A stretch of DNA of 62,591 nucleotides from Pseudomonadota bacterium. GTDB lineage: Bacteria; Pseudomonadota; Gammaproteobacteria; Acidiferrobacterales; Acidiferrobacteraceae. Position 1 is the stretch's first letter; every line of letters starts with the position of its first letter. A program made the translations under genes and the position numbers. Under the pieces are notes generated by a model. That model did no database searches. It was not told the DNA's origin and worked only from the letters and a program-made list of their open reading frames with translations. Below, piece by piece: positions 36,436 through 46,310 of the stretch. The stretch spans positions 1 through 62,591 of the forward strand of contig JAJYGP010000066.1 of NCBI GenBank assembly GCA_021785035.1, given 5' to 3'.

Positions 36436-37832
36436 AGCCCGTCGTGGTACTTGTGGGCCGCCCCAACGTCGGCAAGTCCACGCTTTTTAACGCCCTAACC
36501 CGGTCGCGGCAGGCGTTGGTCGCCGATATGCCAGGCCTTACTCGCGACCGGCAGTACGGAGACGGACGGGTCGGTGGCCGCCCCTATATTGTCGTCGACA
36601 CCGGGGGTATGGTTCGTGGTGACCAGGACCCCCTGACCGCGCTCGTTTTGACGCAAACCCGCCAAGCTTTGACCGAGGCGGATGTGGTCGTTTATGTCAC
36701 TGACGGCCGCGAGGGACCCAACGCCGATGACTGGGCGATCGCGGATTTACTGCGGACTTTGAACCGCCGGGTGTTTTTGGCGGTTAATAAAACCGAGGGC
36801 CTGGAGGCCGATCTCGCGGTCGCCGAGTTCCATGCCTTGGGCCTCGGGCGGCCTTATGCCATAGCCGCCACCCATAATCGCGGCTTGGAAGAATTGATGA
36901 CGGCGGCGCTGGCCGTCTTTGGGCCGGAAGATCGCAGTTTCGAGCCCGGTGACGGCATGCGGATTGCGTTGGCCGGGCGACCCAATGTCGGTAAGAGTAC
37001 GCTCGTGAATGCGCTTCTCGGGGAGGACCGCGTCGTGGTTTCCGAAGTCCCCGGCACCACGCGCGACAGCGTCCATATTCCGTTCGAGCGCGAGGGCAAG
37101 CGCTATATTCTGATCGATACCGCCGGAGTGCGCAGACGCAGCCACGTTACCGACCCCCTAGAGCGCCATAGCGTGGCAAAGACCCTCCAGGCGGTCGACG
37201 AGGCGCATGTCGTGCTTTTAGTTTTTGATGCGCGCGAAGAAATTAGTGAGCAGGATGTGACGCTCGCAGGTCATGTCTTGGCGCAAGGGCGGTCCATCGT
37301 TCTTGTGGTCAACAAATGGGAAGGGCTGGAGGCCTCGCGCCGCGATTGGATCAAGCGCGAGCTGTCACGCAAGCTCCCGTTTCTTGCTTTTGCCCCCCCG
37401 CATTTCATCTCGGCGCTGGAAGGCCTGCATATCGGACCGTTGTTCCCAGCCATGGAACGTGCCTATCGGTCCGGGGGGCGCGCGCTTCCCACTCCGCAGC
37501 TGAACCGGCTTTTGAAAGACGCCATTGCCGCAACCGCGCCGCCCATGGTTCGGGGTCGACGCATCAAGCCGAAGTTCGCCCATCAAGGGGGCAAGCACCC
37601 GCCGCGCGTTATCGTCCATGGCAATCTCGTAAACGAGGTTCCGGACGCCTGGCGCCGCTATCTGGCACAGCGGGTTCGCGAGCACTTCCGGCTCGAAGGG
37701 ACGCCGGTCGAGATTGAGTTTCGGGAAGGGGATAATCCGTTTGCGGGGCGTGTCACAAGCTCTGCGCCCACCGCCCGGCAAGAGGCCAAAAGGCGCCGAC
37801 TCAAGCGCTTTCGCAAGGCGCACTACGAATGA
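36432..37832 (+). CDS. der: Der (EngA), double-domain ribosome assembly GTPase
   Basis: A 466-aa GTPase with two G domains (GRPNVGKSTLFNAL near 9 and GRPNVGKSTLVNAL near 184; NKTE and NKWE specificity motifs) and a C-terminal KH-like domain. It acts in 50S subunit assembly. Ten bases at the 3' end overlap the convergent xseA gene. Confidence 0.97.
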   Translation: MKPVVVLVGRPNVGKSTLFNALTRSRQALVADMPGLTRDRQYGDGRVGGRPYIVVDTGGMVRGDQDPLTALVLTQTRQALTEADVVVYVTDGREGPNADDWAIADLLRTLNRRVFLAVNKTEGLEADLAVAEFHALGLGRPYAIAATHNRGLEELMTAALAVFGPEDRSFEPGDGMRIALAGRPNVGKSTLVNALLGEDRVVVSEVPGTTRDSVHIPFEREGKRYILIDTAGVRRRSHVTDPLERHSVAKTLQAVDEAHVVLLVFDAREEISEQDVTLAGHVLAQGRSIVLVVNKWEGLEASRRDWIKRELSRKLPFLAFAPPHFISALEGLHIGPLFPAMERAYRSGGRALPTPQLNRLLKDAIAATAPPMVRGRRIKPKFAHQGGKHPPRVIVHGNLVNEVPDAWRRYLAQRVREHFRLEGTPVEIEFREGDNPFAGRVTSSAPTARQEAKRRRLKRFRKAHYE

Positions 37833-39313
37833 CCGGTCTTAACCTCGACCCGGAGTTCCCCCGATGCGAGGAGGATTCCTAATTCCTCTCCCGGTCGGCA
37901 CGAAGTGGCGGCCGAGACCACCCGGCCGTTCTGATCTGTGACGATCGCATAACCGCGTTCAAGGACTGCCCGTGGTCCGACAAGCGTCAGCGCCCGCGTG
38001 ATGTGTTCGACGTACTCTTTGCGGGCCTTGAGAGAGGAACCCATGGCGCGCACGAGCCGGTCGGTCAGGGTCTGGCGGGTCTTTCTCATGGGCTCGATGG
38101 CAAGGCCCGGGTGGTGTGCTGCTAAACGCGAAGGCAGGGTGGCAAATCGGGCTCGGCGGGCCTGTAGCTGCCGATGGATGGCGGTGTACAAGGTCGCAGG
38201 CATCGGGCTGAGACGGAGCCGGTCACGCTGAAGACGGCTTTGGGGAGAGTGCAGGACGAGCTTACGTGATAACACAAGCAGGCGATTCCTGAGCCGTTCC
38301 TGGGAGCGAGGGAGGGCCAGGAGGAGCCGTCTTTTCAGGGCGCTTAAGATCCCCTGGCGTTGGATGAGAGCGAGGGCCGGGGTCGATAATCGGCGTTTGA
38401 GCTCGTCCAATTTTTGAATGCGTTCTCGCATCGCCCGTTCACAGAGCCTTTGGAGGCGCCGCCGAGCCTCTTTGTGACGCTCTCGCCACAGGCTTTGGTC
38501 GGGACTTAAGAGCTCGGCCGCCGCCGTGGGGGTCGGCGCACGCACATCCGCGACCCAGTCGGCGATGGTGGTGTCGGTCTCGTGGCCGACACCCGATACC
38601 ACCGGAAGGCGCGAACGAAATATGGCGCGCGCCACGGCCTCCTCGTTGAACGGCCAGAGGTCCTCAAGAGAGCCGCCGCCGCGCGCCAATAACAGGACAT
38701 CGCACTCGGCGCGGGTATTAGCGAGATCGAGCGCCTCGGATATGCGGAAAGCGGCGTCCTTGCCCTGCACCGGGACTCCGTAGAGAAGGACCGCTATCGC
38801 CGGAAAGCGGCGTTTCAAGGTAGTCAGAATGTCGTGCAAAACCGCCCCATCAGGCGAGGTGATGACCCCAATTCTGCGAATGGTCTTCGGCAGGGCCTTT
38901 TTATGTTGGGCGTCAAACAATCCCTCGCTCGCGAGTTTTTTCTTCAGCACCTCGAAGGCGCGACGCAGGGCGCCTTCTCCCGCATCCTCCATTTGTTCGA
39001 CGATGAGCTGAAATTCGCCGCGTCCCTCATAAAGGCTGACGCGGGCGCGGACTAGGACCTGGCCGCCATTGACGACTGGACAGCAGAGGCGCTGGGCACC
39101 CCGAAACAGCGCGCAGCGCACCTGGGCGCGGCCATCTTTGAGGGTGAAATAGATGTGCCCAGACGAGGGCTGCGAAGAGTCGCCGATCTCGCCTTCCACC
39201 CATACCCGCCCCAGCTGGTCTTCCAGGAGCGCTCGGGCCTCCTGATTGAGGCGCGAGACGGTATAAACGGCACGGTCGGAAAAGGCGGGGGGAGGTGGGG
39301 TTTCAGGGTTCAT
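37823..39313 (-). CDS. xseA: XseA, exonuclease VII large subunit
   Basis: A 496-aa exonuclease VII subunit that degrades single-stranded DNA with XseB. The N-terminal OB fold (YTVSRLNQEARALLEDQLGRVWVEGEI), the catalytic region (GVITSPDGAVLHDILTTLKRRFP, LARGGGSLEDLWPFNEE, SGVGHETDTTIADWVAD) and the long coiled coil are complete. ATG at 39313 is preferred to 39325. Its usual reading direction opposite to der is kept. Confidence 0.96.
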   Translation of the reverse strand: MNPETPPPPAFSDRAVYTVSRLNQEARALLEDQLGRVWVEGEIGDSSQPSSGHIYFTLKDGRAQVRCALFRGAQRLCCPVVNGGQVLVRARVSLYEGRGEFQLIVEQMEDAGEGALRRAFEVLKKKLASEGLFDAQHKKALPKTIRRIGVITSPDGAVLHDILTTLKRRFPAIAVLLYGVPVQGKDAAFRISEALDLANTRAECDVLLLARGGGSLEDLWPFNEEAVARAIFRSRLPVVSGVGHETDTTIADWVADVRAPTPTAAAELLSPDQSLWRERHKEARRRLQRLCERAMRERIQKLDELKRRLSTPALALIQRQGILSALKRRLLLALPRSQERLRNRLLVLSRKLVLHSPQSRLQRDRLRLSPMPATLYTAIHRQLQARRARFATLPSRLAAHHPGLAIEPMRKTRQTLTDRLVRAMGSSLKARKEYVEHITRALTLVGPRAVLERGYAIVTDQNGRVVSAATSCRPGEELGILLASGELRVEVKTGHS

Positions 39314-39334
39314 TGGGCCCACCATAGCGCGAAA

Positions 39335-39357
39335 CCCCGGGGCACGAAACCCCGGGG
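39335..39357. repeat. CCCCGGGG direct repeat that can form a hairpin
   Basis: CCCCGGGG at 39335-39342 and 39350-39357, separated by seven bases, are part of a tandem CGAAACCCCGGGG duplication and can pair as an 8-bp stem. On the minus strand it is followed by GGTTTCG rather than a T run, so it is at best a weak terminator for the small lipoprotein gene upstream of xseA. Confidence 0.4.
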
Positions 39358-39373
39358 GCTAGGGCCTTGACCC

Positions 39374-39688
39374 TTAAGGATAATAGGGCTTCGCGTGGGC
39401 GTTGCTCGCAGCCTGGCGTTGGGCGACCCGACATTGGGTTAAAACGATATCGGCGGCCTTGATTGCTTGGGCGTAATGACCGTGGGCTGCGGCTTTGCGG
39501 GCCAGCCCCAATTCATGCGGCGTGGTAAGCCATAGGGCCCCCTTGGCGCGGGTCGTCTTGACCGCTAGGTCAGCCTGCTTTAGGCGTTGTCGGGCGATGG
39601 TGCTTTGCGATGGGCCGCTTGAGTGGGACATGCCGGCACAGCCCCCTAGGGCGAGCACACACACGGCAGTCAGGATCGTTTTTTTCAT
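39374..39688 (-). CDS. Small DUF4398-like lipoprotein
   Basis: A 104-aa predicted lipoprotein: signal MKKTILTAVCVLALGGC with Cys17. The mature part is a helical hairpin with alanine-rich heptads (IARQRLKQADLAVKTTRAKGALWLTTPHELGLARKAAAHGHYAQAIKAADIV) like the short coiled coil of DUF4398 envelope proteins. Function unknown. It lies upstream of xseA on the same strand and divergent from guaB. Confidence 0.75.
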   Translation of the reverse strand: MKKTILTAVCVLALGGCAGMSHSSGPSQSTIARQRLKQADLAVKTTRAKGALWLTTPHELGLARKAAAHGHYAQAIKAADIVLTQCRVAQRQAASNAHAKPYYP

Positions 39689-39774
39689 CTGGCAAGCTCC
39701 TCTGGGTGGAGTTTTATGTATAGACGCCCCCTATTAAAACACAAAGCGCCGAACGCGTCCCGAGGGGCTGGGCG

Positions 39775-39808
39775 TTTACGGCGGCACCGGCTTTCCGTAT
39801 AATGGCGC
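39775..39808 (+). promoter_or_regulatory. guaB promoter giving a probable leaderless mRNA
   Basis: TTTACG at 39775-39780 and a perfect TATAAT at 39798-39803 are separated by 17 bases. The guaB ATG is at 39809, only five bases after the -10 element, so transcription should begin at or next to the A of the start codon. No Shine-Dalgarno sequence is possible in between. Confidence 0.65.
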
Positions 39809-41266
39809 ATGCGTATCGTCCAAGAAGCCCTTACTTTCGATGACGTCCTGTTGCTCCCGGATCATTCCCGTATTCTACCGCGCGATGTCAACCTCAGGGC
39901 GTCGCTAACCCGCGGCATCCAGCTGAATATCCCTATCCTGTCGGCGGCCATGGATACCGTGACTGAGGCCCGCGCGGCCATTTGTTTGGCCCAGGAAGGG
40001 GGTTTGGGGGTTATTCATAAGAATCTGACCGCCATACGCCAGGCCGACGAAGTGCGGCGCGTGAAAAAGTTTGAGAGCGGCGTCATAAGTGACCCGATCA
40101 CAGCGAGTCCCGACATGACCGTGCGCGCGGTGCTTGGTCTCATGCGCAGCCATCACATCTCCGGGGTGCCGGTCATTCGCGACGGCCAGTTGGTAGGGAT
40201 CGTAACGAGTCGCGACCTACGTTTCGAAACCCGCAACGACGAAGTGATCGCGAAAATCATGACCCCGAAAGATCGTCTCGTAACGGTCAAGGAGGGGGCG
40301 TCTCGCGAGGAGATCCTGAAGCTTTTGCATCAGCACCGCATCGAGAAGGTCTTGGTGGTTGATGAGGCCTTCCGGTTGAAGGGCCTGGTGACTGTCAAAG
40401 ATATCCAGAAGTCGACCGAAAAGCCGAGCGCTGTAAAAGACAGTAAGGGGCGTCTTTTGGTGGGGGCGGCTGTGGGAGTCGGGGCGGGCACCGAGGAGCG
40501 CGTGGAGCGGCTTTTGGAGGCCGAGGTCGACGTGTTGGTGGTCGACACCGCTCACGGACATTCTGAGGGCGTTTTGGAGCGTATTCGCTGGATCAAGTCT
40601 CACTACCCGAATGCCCAGGTGGTCGGGGGCAATATCGCGACCGGTGATGCCGCTCGGGCGCTTGTCGATGCCGGGGTCGATGCCGTCAAGGTCGGTATCG
40701 GTCCGGGATCGATTTGTACGACCCGGATCGTGGCCGGCGTGGGGGTTCCACAGATCACGGCTATTGATAATGTAGCGGAGGCTTTGGCGGGTACCGATAT
40801 CCCCTTGATCAGTGACGGCGGCATTCGTTATTCCGGCGACGTGGCTAAGGCACTTGCGGCCGGTGCCCATACCGTCATGATCGGCAGCCTGTTTGCCGGG
40901 ACAGACGAGGCTCCCGGTACCGTCGAATTGTATCAAGGGCGGTCTTACAAGACCTATCGCGGCATGGGCTCCTTGGGGGCCATGCAAGATGGGTCGAGCG
41001 ATCGCTATTTTCAGGAGGACGGGGCTCCGGAGAAATTGGTTCCCGAGGGCATTGAGGGGCGCGTCCCCTATCGAGGCTCGCTTGTCAGTATCGTATACCA
41101 GCTGATGGGCGGCCTACGGGCCAGTATGGGCTATACCGGGAGCGCCGACCTAAAGACCCTGAGGACCCAGGCCAAGTTCGTGCGCATCACCAACGCTGGC
41201 ATGCATGAAAGTCATGTGCACGACGTGACGATTACCAAAGAGCCGCCGAATTATCAACGTGGTTGA
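39809..41266 (+). CDS. guaB: GuaB, IMP dehydrogenase
   Basis: A 485-aa enzyme oxidising IMP to XMP, the first step to GMP. The (beta/alpha)8 barrel is interrupted by two CBS domains (about 95-205). The catalytic loop [15 protein letters not shown] and the [17 protein letters not shown] phosphate site are intact. The start [20 protein letters not shown] aligns with the family, so it is not mis-set. The stop overlaps the longest guaA frame; guaA itself starts 20 bases later. Confidence 0.97.
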   Translation: MRIVQEALTFDDVLLLPDHSRILPRDVNLRASLTRGIQLNIPILSAAMDTVTEARAAICLAQEGGLGVIHKNLTAIRQADEVRRVKKFESGVISDPITASPDMTVRAVLGLMRSHHISGVPVIRDGQLVGIVTSRDLRFETRNDEVIAKIMTPKDRLVTVKEGASREEILKLLHQHRIEKVLVVDEAFRLKGLVTVKDIQKSTEKPSAVKDSKGRLLVGAAVGVGAGTEERVERLLEAEVDVLVVDTAHGHSEGVLERIRWIKSHYPNAQVVGGNIATGDAARALVDAGVDAVKVGIGPGSICTTRIVAGVGVPQITAIDNVAEALAGTDIPLISDGGIRYSGDVAKALAAGAHTVMIGSLFAGTDEAPGTVELYQGRSYKTYRGMGSLGAMQDGSSDRYFQEDGAPEKLVPEGIEGRVPYRGSLVSIVYQLMGGLRASMGYTGSADLKTLRTQAKFVRITNAGMHESHVHDVTITKEPPNYQRG

Positions 41267-41285
41267 AAGGGTAGCCGTAAAAGAG

Positions 41286-42857
41286 ATGGCCGACGACCCG
41301 CGCTCGGAAAAAATTCTCATTATCGATTTTGGTTCCCAGTATACGCAGCTCATAGCGAGGCGTGTGCGTGAAGCAGGGGTCTATTGCGAAATCGCCCCGT
41401 GGGACGTGAACGATAAAACGGTACAGGGTTTTGCGCCCCGCGGGGTAATCCTGTCCGGAAGCCCCGAGTCTGTCACTGACCACGATACTCCCAGGATTCC
41501 AGAATCGGTGTTAACGAGCGGCGTCCCGGTGCTCGGTATCTGTTACGGTATGCAGGCGCTGGCGGCACAAATGGGTGGTCAGGTCGAGTCGGCTACGCGC
41601 CGGGAATACGGTTACGCGCGGGTACGGACCCTAGGCCGCTCTCGCCTTCTGCGAGGGTTGACGGACAGCGAGGGTACGGAGTCAGCACTGGACGTGTGGA
41701 TGAGTCATGGCGATCGGGTAGGGGTTTGCCCCCCGGGCTTTGTGGCGATCGCCGAGACCGACAATGCCCCTTTGGCAGCTATCGCCGATGAGTCGCGAGA
41801 CTATTACGGTTTGCAGTTCCATCCCGAGGTTACCCATACCCGTCAAGGGCAGCGGATTATCGAACGTTTTGTGCACGACATCTGCGGCTTGACGCGCGCC
41901 TGGACGGACAAGGCCATTATCGATGAGATTCTCGCCGATATCCGGCGTCAAGTCGGCGAGGACGAGGTCGTGCTCGCCCTTTCCGGGGGCGTGGATTCGT
42001 CTGTGGTCGCGGTTTTGTTACACCAGGCGATCGGCGACCGTCTGACATGCGTTTTTGTGGATAACGGTCTGTTGCGGTTGAACGAAGGCGATCAGGTGAT
42101 GGCGACCTTTGCCGATCATCTCGGGGTGCGGGTCATACGAGTAAATGCCGAACAGCGCTTTCTGCAGGCCTTACACGGCGTGAGTGATCCGGAACGAAAG
42201 CGCAAGGTGATAGGCGAGACCTTTATTGCGGTGTTCGAGGAAGAGGCCGCGAAGCTGCCGCAGGTTCAGTGGCTCGCCCAAGGAACGATCTATCCTGATG
42301 TGATCGAATCGGCGGGTGCCAAGGATGGTAAGGCGCGCGTCATCAAATCGCACCACAATGTCGGCGGGCTTCCCGAGCGCATGAAGCTCAAGTTGCTAGA
42401 ACCCCTCCGTCAGCTCTTCAAAGACGAGGTGCGTAGGATAGGCTTGGCGCTGGGTTTGCCGGCAGACATGATTCATCGCCACCCGTTTCCGGGTCCGGGA
42501 CTCGGAGTGCGGATTCTTGGGGCTATCGAGGAGCGCTATGCGGATATCCTGCGCTTGGCGGACGCGATTTTTATCGAAGAGTTGCGCCGCAGTGGCTATT
42601 ACGAAAAGGTGAGCCAAGCGTTCGCGGTCTTTTTGCCGGTGAGGTCGGTCGGGGTAGTCGGCGATGGACGGGCGTATGACTTTGTTATCGCCTTGCGGGC
42701 AGTACAGACAGTCGATTTCATGACCGCCAATTGGGCCGAGCTTCCGTACAGTCTCTTGGGTACCGTCTCCAATCGCATCATCAATGAAGTGCGTGGCGTA
42801 AGTCGCGTTGTTTATGATATTTCCGGTAAACCCCCGGCGACTATCGAGTGGGAGTGA
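41286..42857 (+). CDS. guaA: GuaA, GMP synthase (glutamine-hydrolysing)
   Basis: A 523-aa two-domain enzyme. The glutamine amidotransferase domain has Cys in GICYGMQ and the His-Glu pair in FHPEVTH; the ATP-pyrophosphatase domain has LSGGVDSSV and the dimerisation domain ends [11 protein letters not shown] 41286 gives the family N terminus. The 3' end of guaA is a known integration target for genomic islands, and an island integrase remnant begins 229 bases downstream. Confidence 0.97.
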   Translation: MADDPRSEKILIIDFGSQYTQLIARRVREAGVYCEIAPWDVNDKTVQGFAPRGVILSGSPESVTDHDTPRIPESVLTSGVPVLGICYGMQALAAQMGGQVESATRREYGYARVRTLGRSRLLRGLTDSEGTESALDVWMSHGDRVGVCPPGFVAIAETDNAPLAAIADESRDYYGLQFHPEVTHTRQGQRIIERFVHDICGLTRAWTDKAIIDEILADIRRQVGEDEVVLALSGGVDSSVVAVLLHQAIGDRLTCVFVDNGLLRLNEGDQVMATFADHLGVRVIRVNAEQRFLQALHGVSDPERKRKVIGETFIAVFEEEAAKLPQVQWLAQGTIYPDVIESAGAKDGKARVIKSHHNVGGLPERMKLKLLEPLRQLFKDEVRRIGLALGLPADMIHRHPFPGPGLGVRILGAIEERYADILRLADAIFIEELRRSGYYEKVSQAFAVFLPVRSVGVVGDGRAYDFVIALRAVQTVDFMTANWAELPYSLLGTVSNRIINEVRGVSRVVYDISGKPPATIEWE

Positions 42858-42900
42858 TTTGAGGTCCTTCGGTGGCTATCGCCGGCCAGCGGAACAGGTT

Positions 42901-43060
42901 GGCGGTAGAACTGGCGGTAAGAACCGGAGGCCGGATTAAGACCCTCCCGTTCACTATTCAGACCAAAGCCGTCTTTGACGGTAAAAGTCTCCTCGGGAAA
43001 GCTTGTTTTATGCGACTTTCCGAGCATCAGCAGGTCTCCTGGCCCCTGACGGTAAAAGCC
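42901..43060. repeat. Four GRCGGTAAAAG-like repeats between guaA and the integrase
   Basis: GGCGGTAGAAC (42901-42911), GGCGGTAAGAAC (42913-42924), GACGGTAAAAGTC (42977-42989) and GACGGTAAAAGCC (43048-43060) are near-copies in one orientation. Placed between the attachment site and the integrase start, they look like arm-type binding sites for the integrase or an excision factor. Confidence 0.5.
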
Positions 43061-43085
43061 GTCATGAACCGGACGAAAAACCTCG

Positions 43086-44341
43086 ATGCTTACCGACACC
43101 GCGTTGCGCAACTTCAAGCCTAAGTCCAGGACTTACAAGGCTTTTGACCGGGATGGGATGTACGTGACGGTATCGCCTGTCGGTACCGTGACCTTCCACT
43201 ACGATTACCGTCTCAACGGCCGCCGCGAGACGCTGACCATCGGCCGCTACGGGTCGGCGGGCGTTTCGCTGGCCTTGGCCCGCGAAAAGCTGATCGACGC
43301 CAAGAAGGCCGTCGCCCAGGGCAAGTCCCCCGCGCTGGAGAAGCAGCGCGAGAAGCGCCGGCTGACCGCCCCAAGACCTTTGGCGAAATGACCCGGGAAG
43401 TGGCTGTTGGGTGCCCGGATGGCCGATAGCACGAAGGCGATGCGCAAGAGCATCGTCGATCGGGACATCCTGCCGGGCTTCGAGAACCGGCAACTCAACG
43501 AAATCACCGCCGATGATCTGCGCGCCTTGTGCAACAAGGTGAAGGCGCGCGATGCGCCTGCCACCGCGGTACATGTCCGCGACATCGTGAAGCAGGTGTA
43601 TGCCTTCGCCATCCTGCACGGCGAGAAGCTGGACAACCCGGCCGAGGACGTGGGCGCGGCGTCGATTGCCACCTTTGTGCCGAAGGATCGCGCTTTGTCG
43701 CCGCTGGAGATCCGCTTGATGGCGCGGCAGATGGAATCGGTGGCGACCTATCCGACCATCCGGCTGGCACTGCGCATGATCTTGCTGACCCTGGTGCGCA
43801 AGAGCGAACTAATCCAGGCCACCTGGGATGAGGTCGATTTCGAGAGCGCAACCTGGACCATCCCGAAGCAGCGCATGAAGGGGCGCAACCCGCACGTGGT
43901 CTATCTGTCGCGTCAGGCGCTCGACATCTTCGTGGCGCTGCGCACCTGCGCGGCTGATTCCAAGTTCGTGCTGCTTCCCGTTATGACGCCGACCGCTGCA
44001 TGTCGAATGCGACCTTGAACCGGGTCACGCAGATAGTGGCGGAGCGAGCCAAGGCTGCCGGCTTGCCGCTGGAGCCTTTCACCGTCCACGACCTGCGCCG
44101 TACCGGCTCGACACTGCTGAACGAAATCGGCTTCAACCGCGACTGGATTGAGAAGTGTCTGGCCCACGAGGACGGGCGTTCCGCACGCTCGATCTACAAC
44201 AAGGCCGAGTACGCCGATCAGCGGCGCCACATGCTGCAAGAGTGGGCCAACATGGTTGATGCTTGGATCGACGGGCAGACCTATGTGCCGAAGCTGGTGC
44301 CGGAGAACGTGGTGGTGCCGGTGCTACTTGCGACCGTGTGA
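43086..44341 (+). pseudogene. int: Frameshifted DUF4102/P4-type integrase of a guaA island
   Basis: The reading pieces 43086-43391, 43407-44018 and 44000-44341 join into one about 415-aa tyrosine integrase. The N-terminal piece (MLTDTALRNFKPKSRTYKAF, LNGRRETLTIGRYG) is DUF4102. The rest carries a catalytic Arg in LVRKSEL, HDLRRTGS, CLAHEDG and nucleophile Tyr in SIYNKAEY. Three frameshifts break it: near 43365, near 43401 (extra G in GGAAGTGG) and near 43985. All catalytic residues survive, so decay is recent. It would have integrated the island at the guaA 3' end. Confidence 0.88.
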
Positions 44342-44500
44342 GAGTGGGATGGCATGGAGATCCTGGTATGTGGTGCTGCCGATGGACGGAGGGTGGTTTA
44401 CCGTTATCGTAAAAAGATCACTGTAAGTGATCGAATTGCTCATTCATCGAACCATCGAGTCTTGGCAGAAGTTCGAAAAACTGTATTTTGAGCACTATGA
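44342..44500. promoter_or_regulatory. AT-richer regulatory gap before the AbiEi fragment
   Basis: GATCACT-GTA-AGTGATC at 44416-44432 is a perfect 7-bp dyad. It sits upstream of the larger CTGTATTTT/AAAATACAG dyad described separately. Two dyads in front of an AbiEi gene recall the two inverted repeats bound by AbiEi in its autorepressed promoter. Confidence 0.4.
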
Positions 44501-44515
44501 ATGACTAAAATACAG
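44481..44515. promoter_or_regulatory. Inverted repeat across the AbiEi start codon
   Basis: CTGTATTTT at 44481-44489 and AAAATACAG at 44507-44515 form a perfect 9-bp dyad with a 17-base centre; the start codon ATG is at 44501. Position and symmetry fit an autorepression operator for the AbiEi-type winged-helix antitoxin. Confidence 0.5.
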
Positions 44516-45150
44516 GAAAAATAAACCGCCTGCTGGCCGAATTGGGCGACACGCGCTTGGTGTCCAGTCGCTGGCTACGGGCGCATGGCTATTCCAACAG
44601 CCTCGTCGCGCGCTATGTGGGCAGCGGCTGGCTTGTATCGCCGTCTCGTGGCGTGTACACGCGCTAAGGCGGGCGCCTGCAGTGGGATGGGGTGGTGCGC
44701 AGCCTGCAGGCCGGGGAGGGGATGCCGCTACATGTGGGGGGGGGCGCTTCGCGCTGACCTTGCAGGGACACGAGCATTACCTGCGCTTGGGCGACGCCGG
44801 GACGATGACGCTCTACGGGCCGGAGCGGCCGCCAGGCTGGGTGGGCAAGCTGCCGTTGCAGGAGCGCTTCGCGTTCCTGGGCAAAGGGCCATTCGATCTG
44901 CCTGCCGTGCCGTTCACGGCCGAGGTGTCCGAGTCCGTGCTGTCCGGGCAGGGGCTGGCGTGGCATCGGGTCAACTTGGGCGCCGATGCGCTGGTGTGCT
45001 CGACGCCCGAGCGGGCCATGCTGGAGCTGTGCGACGGCGTGTCGGACGCGGCGTTGGTCTACGAGGCCGATGCGCTGATGCAGGCCATGACGACGCTGCG
45101 GCCGCAGCGAGTCGGCCTGCTGTTGCGCCACTGCCGCAGCATCAAGGAAG
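44501..45150 (+). pseudogene. abiEi: Broken AbiEi-family antitoxin (type IV toxin-antitoxin)
   Basis: Starting at ATG 44501, the frame reads an N-terminal winged-helix (INRLLAELGDTRLVSSRWL, YVGSGWLVSPSRGVYTR) to a TAA at 44665. The same protein continues beyond it (GGRLQWDGVVRSLQAGEG, HVGG) and shifts frame in a run of nine G at 44736-44744. It resumes as FALTLQGHEHYLRLGDAG, through LVCSTPERAMLELCDGVSDAALVYEAD, until the left end of the IS3 element at 45151 cuts it. The toxin partner abiEii is missing. Confidence 0.8.
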
Positions 45151-45178
45151 TGACCCTGCTACACTTTTTCAGACACCT
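45151..45178 (+). repeat. Left inverted repeat of the IS3 element
   Basis: Starts TGACCCTGCTACACTTTT and ends GACACCT. It pairs with the right repeat; it abuts the truncated AbiEi frame. Confidence 0.85.
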
Positions 45179-45213
45179 CCGATCCAGAAGATGTGCGTAA
45201 AATGGAGAGTGTG

Positions 45214-45441
45214 ATGACCAGCAAAAGCCGAGTACCTATGACAGAACATAAACGTATCTATACACCCGAATTCAAGAGAGAGGCCGTGCACTTGGTCGAA
45301 ACTGCCGGTAAGCCCGCGACACAGATCGCCCGCGAACTTAAGATTTCCGATAAAACCCTACACGGGTGGATGGCCGACCACCCAAGGGGCCATGATGTCT
45401 TGGTCGAAGCGGGAGCGTTCTTTCGCAAAGAACGGTCATGA
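45214..45441 (+). CDS. IS3-family OrfA (helix-turn-helix protein)
   Basis: A 75-aa transposase component with helix-turn-helix YTPEFKREAVHLVETAGKPA and LKISDKTLHGWMAD. GGAG six bases before ATG 45214 supports this start; GTG 45193 is possible. OrfB starts at ATGA overlapping the OrfA stop, in the -1 frame. No A6/A7 slippery run is visible, so reinitiation rather than the usual frameshift may make OrfB. Confidence 0.85.
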   Translation: MTSKSRVPMTEHKRIYTPEFKREAVHLVETAGKPATQIARELKISDKTLHGWMADHPRGHDVLVEAGAFFRKERS

Positions 45442-46292
45442 GGTATCAGGCCATTTCTGAGAATGTCGCCCGCTTTCCCATACGCCTGATGTGTCGGTGC
45501 CTTGAGGTCTCGCCAGCTGGCTTCTACGCCTGGCAAGGTCGTCCCGAGAGCGCCCACCGTAAGGAGGATCGCACCCTGGCCCATGCTGTCGCCGTGGCCC
45601 ATCACGAGAGCCGTCAAACCTATGGGACGCCGCGTATTCAAGCGACTCTGAGGGCCTGTGACGTCACGGTCAGTCGGCGCCGGATCGGTCGTCTGATGCG
45701 TTGGCAGGGCTTGCATGCCCGTGTCCGCCGACGTTTTAAGGCTACTACCCACAGTCAACACCACCACCCCGTGACGGAGAATATCTTAGATCGGCAATTT
45801 ACGGTAAATAAACCCAATGTCACGTGGGTAGGGGATATTACCGCCGTTGCCACGGCTGCGGGTTGGCTGTATTTAGCGGTCGTGATTGACCTCACTTCCC
45901 GACGGGTGGTGGGTTGGGCTATGCAGGAGCGCATGACCCAAGACCTCGCCCATACCGCCTTACTTATGGCCATTCACGATCGCAAACCATCACCGGGAAC
46001 GCTTTATCATACCGATCGCGGCAGTCAATATTGCGCCGAGGCCTCTCAGCAGATCCTGGCAGACCATGGCTTGATTGCGAGCATGAGTCGTAAGGGAAAT
46101 TGTTGGGATAATGCCTGCTCGGAGAGCTTCTTTGGCAGCTTAAAGCAGGAACTTGTTTACCACACACACTATACTACTCGTGAGGAGGCCCGCCAAGATA
46201 TATTTAACTATATTGAAGTATTCTACAACCGTCAACGGAGACATTCCACTATTGGCTATATGTCACCAGTCGAGTTCGAGAGAACGGTGTAA
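45438..46292 (+). CDS. IS3-family OrfB transposase (DDE)
   Basis: A 284-aa retroviral-type integrase-fold transposase. HTH_21 region (QTYGTPRIQATLRACDVTVS) and rve domain with Asp in TWVGDITAVAT, Asp in YHTDRGSQYC and Glu in DNACSESFFGSLKQE. All three catalytic acids and the ending RRHSTIGYMSPVEFE are intact, so the element may still be mobile. Confidence 0.95.
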   Translation: MRYQAISENVARFPIRLMCRCLEVSPAGFYAWQGRPESAHRKEDRTLAHAVAVAHHESRQTYGTPRIQATLRACDVTVSRRRIGRLMRWQGLHARVRRRFKATTHSQHHHPVTENILDRQFTVNKPNVTWVGDITAVATAAGWLYLAVVIDLTSRRVVGWAMQERMTQDLAHTALLMAIHDRKPSPGTLYHTDRGSQYCAEASQQILADHGLIASMSRKGNCWDNACSESFFGSLKQELVYHTHYTTREEARQDIFNYIEVFYNRQRRHSTIGYMSPVEFERTV

Positions 46293-46310
46293 GAGTGATT
46301 CCTGTAAACT

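Noticed and set aside
44340-44352. GAGTGGGA at 44343 as a second copy of the guaA 3'-end attachment core (GAGTGGGAGTGA)
   Set aside because: Only eight bases match and the copy lies directly after the integrase frame, not beyond the island cargo; too short to call an attachment site.
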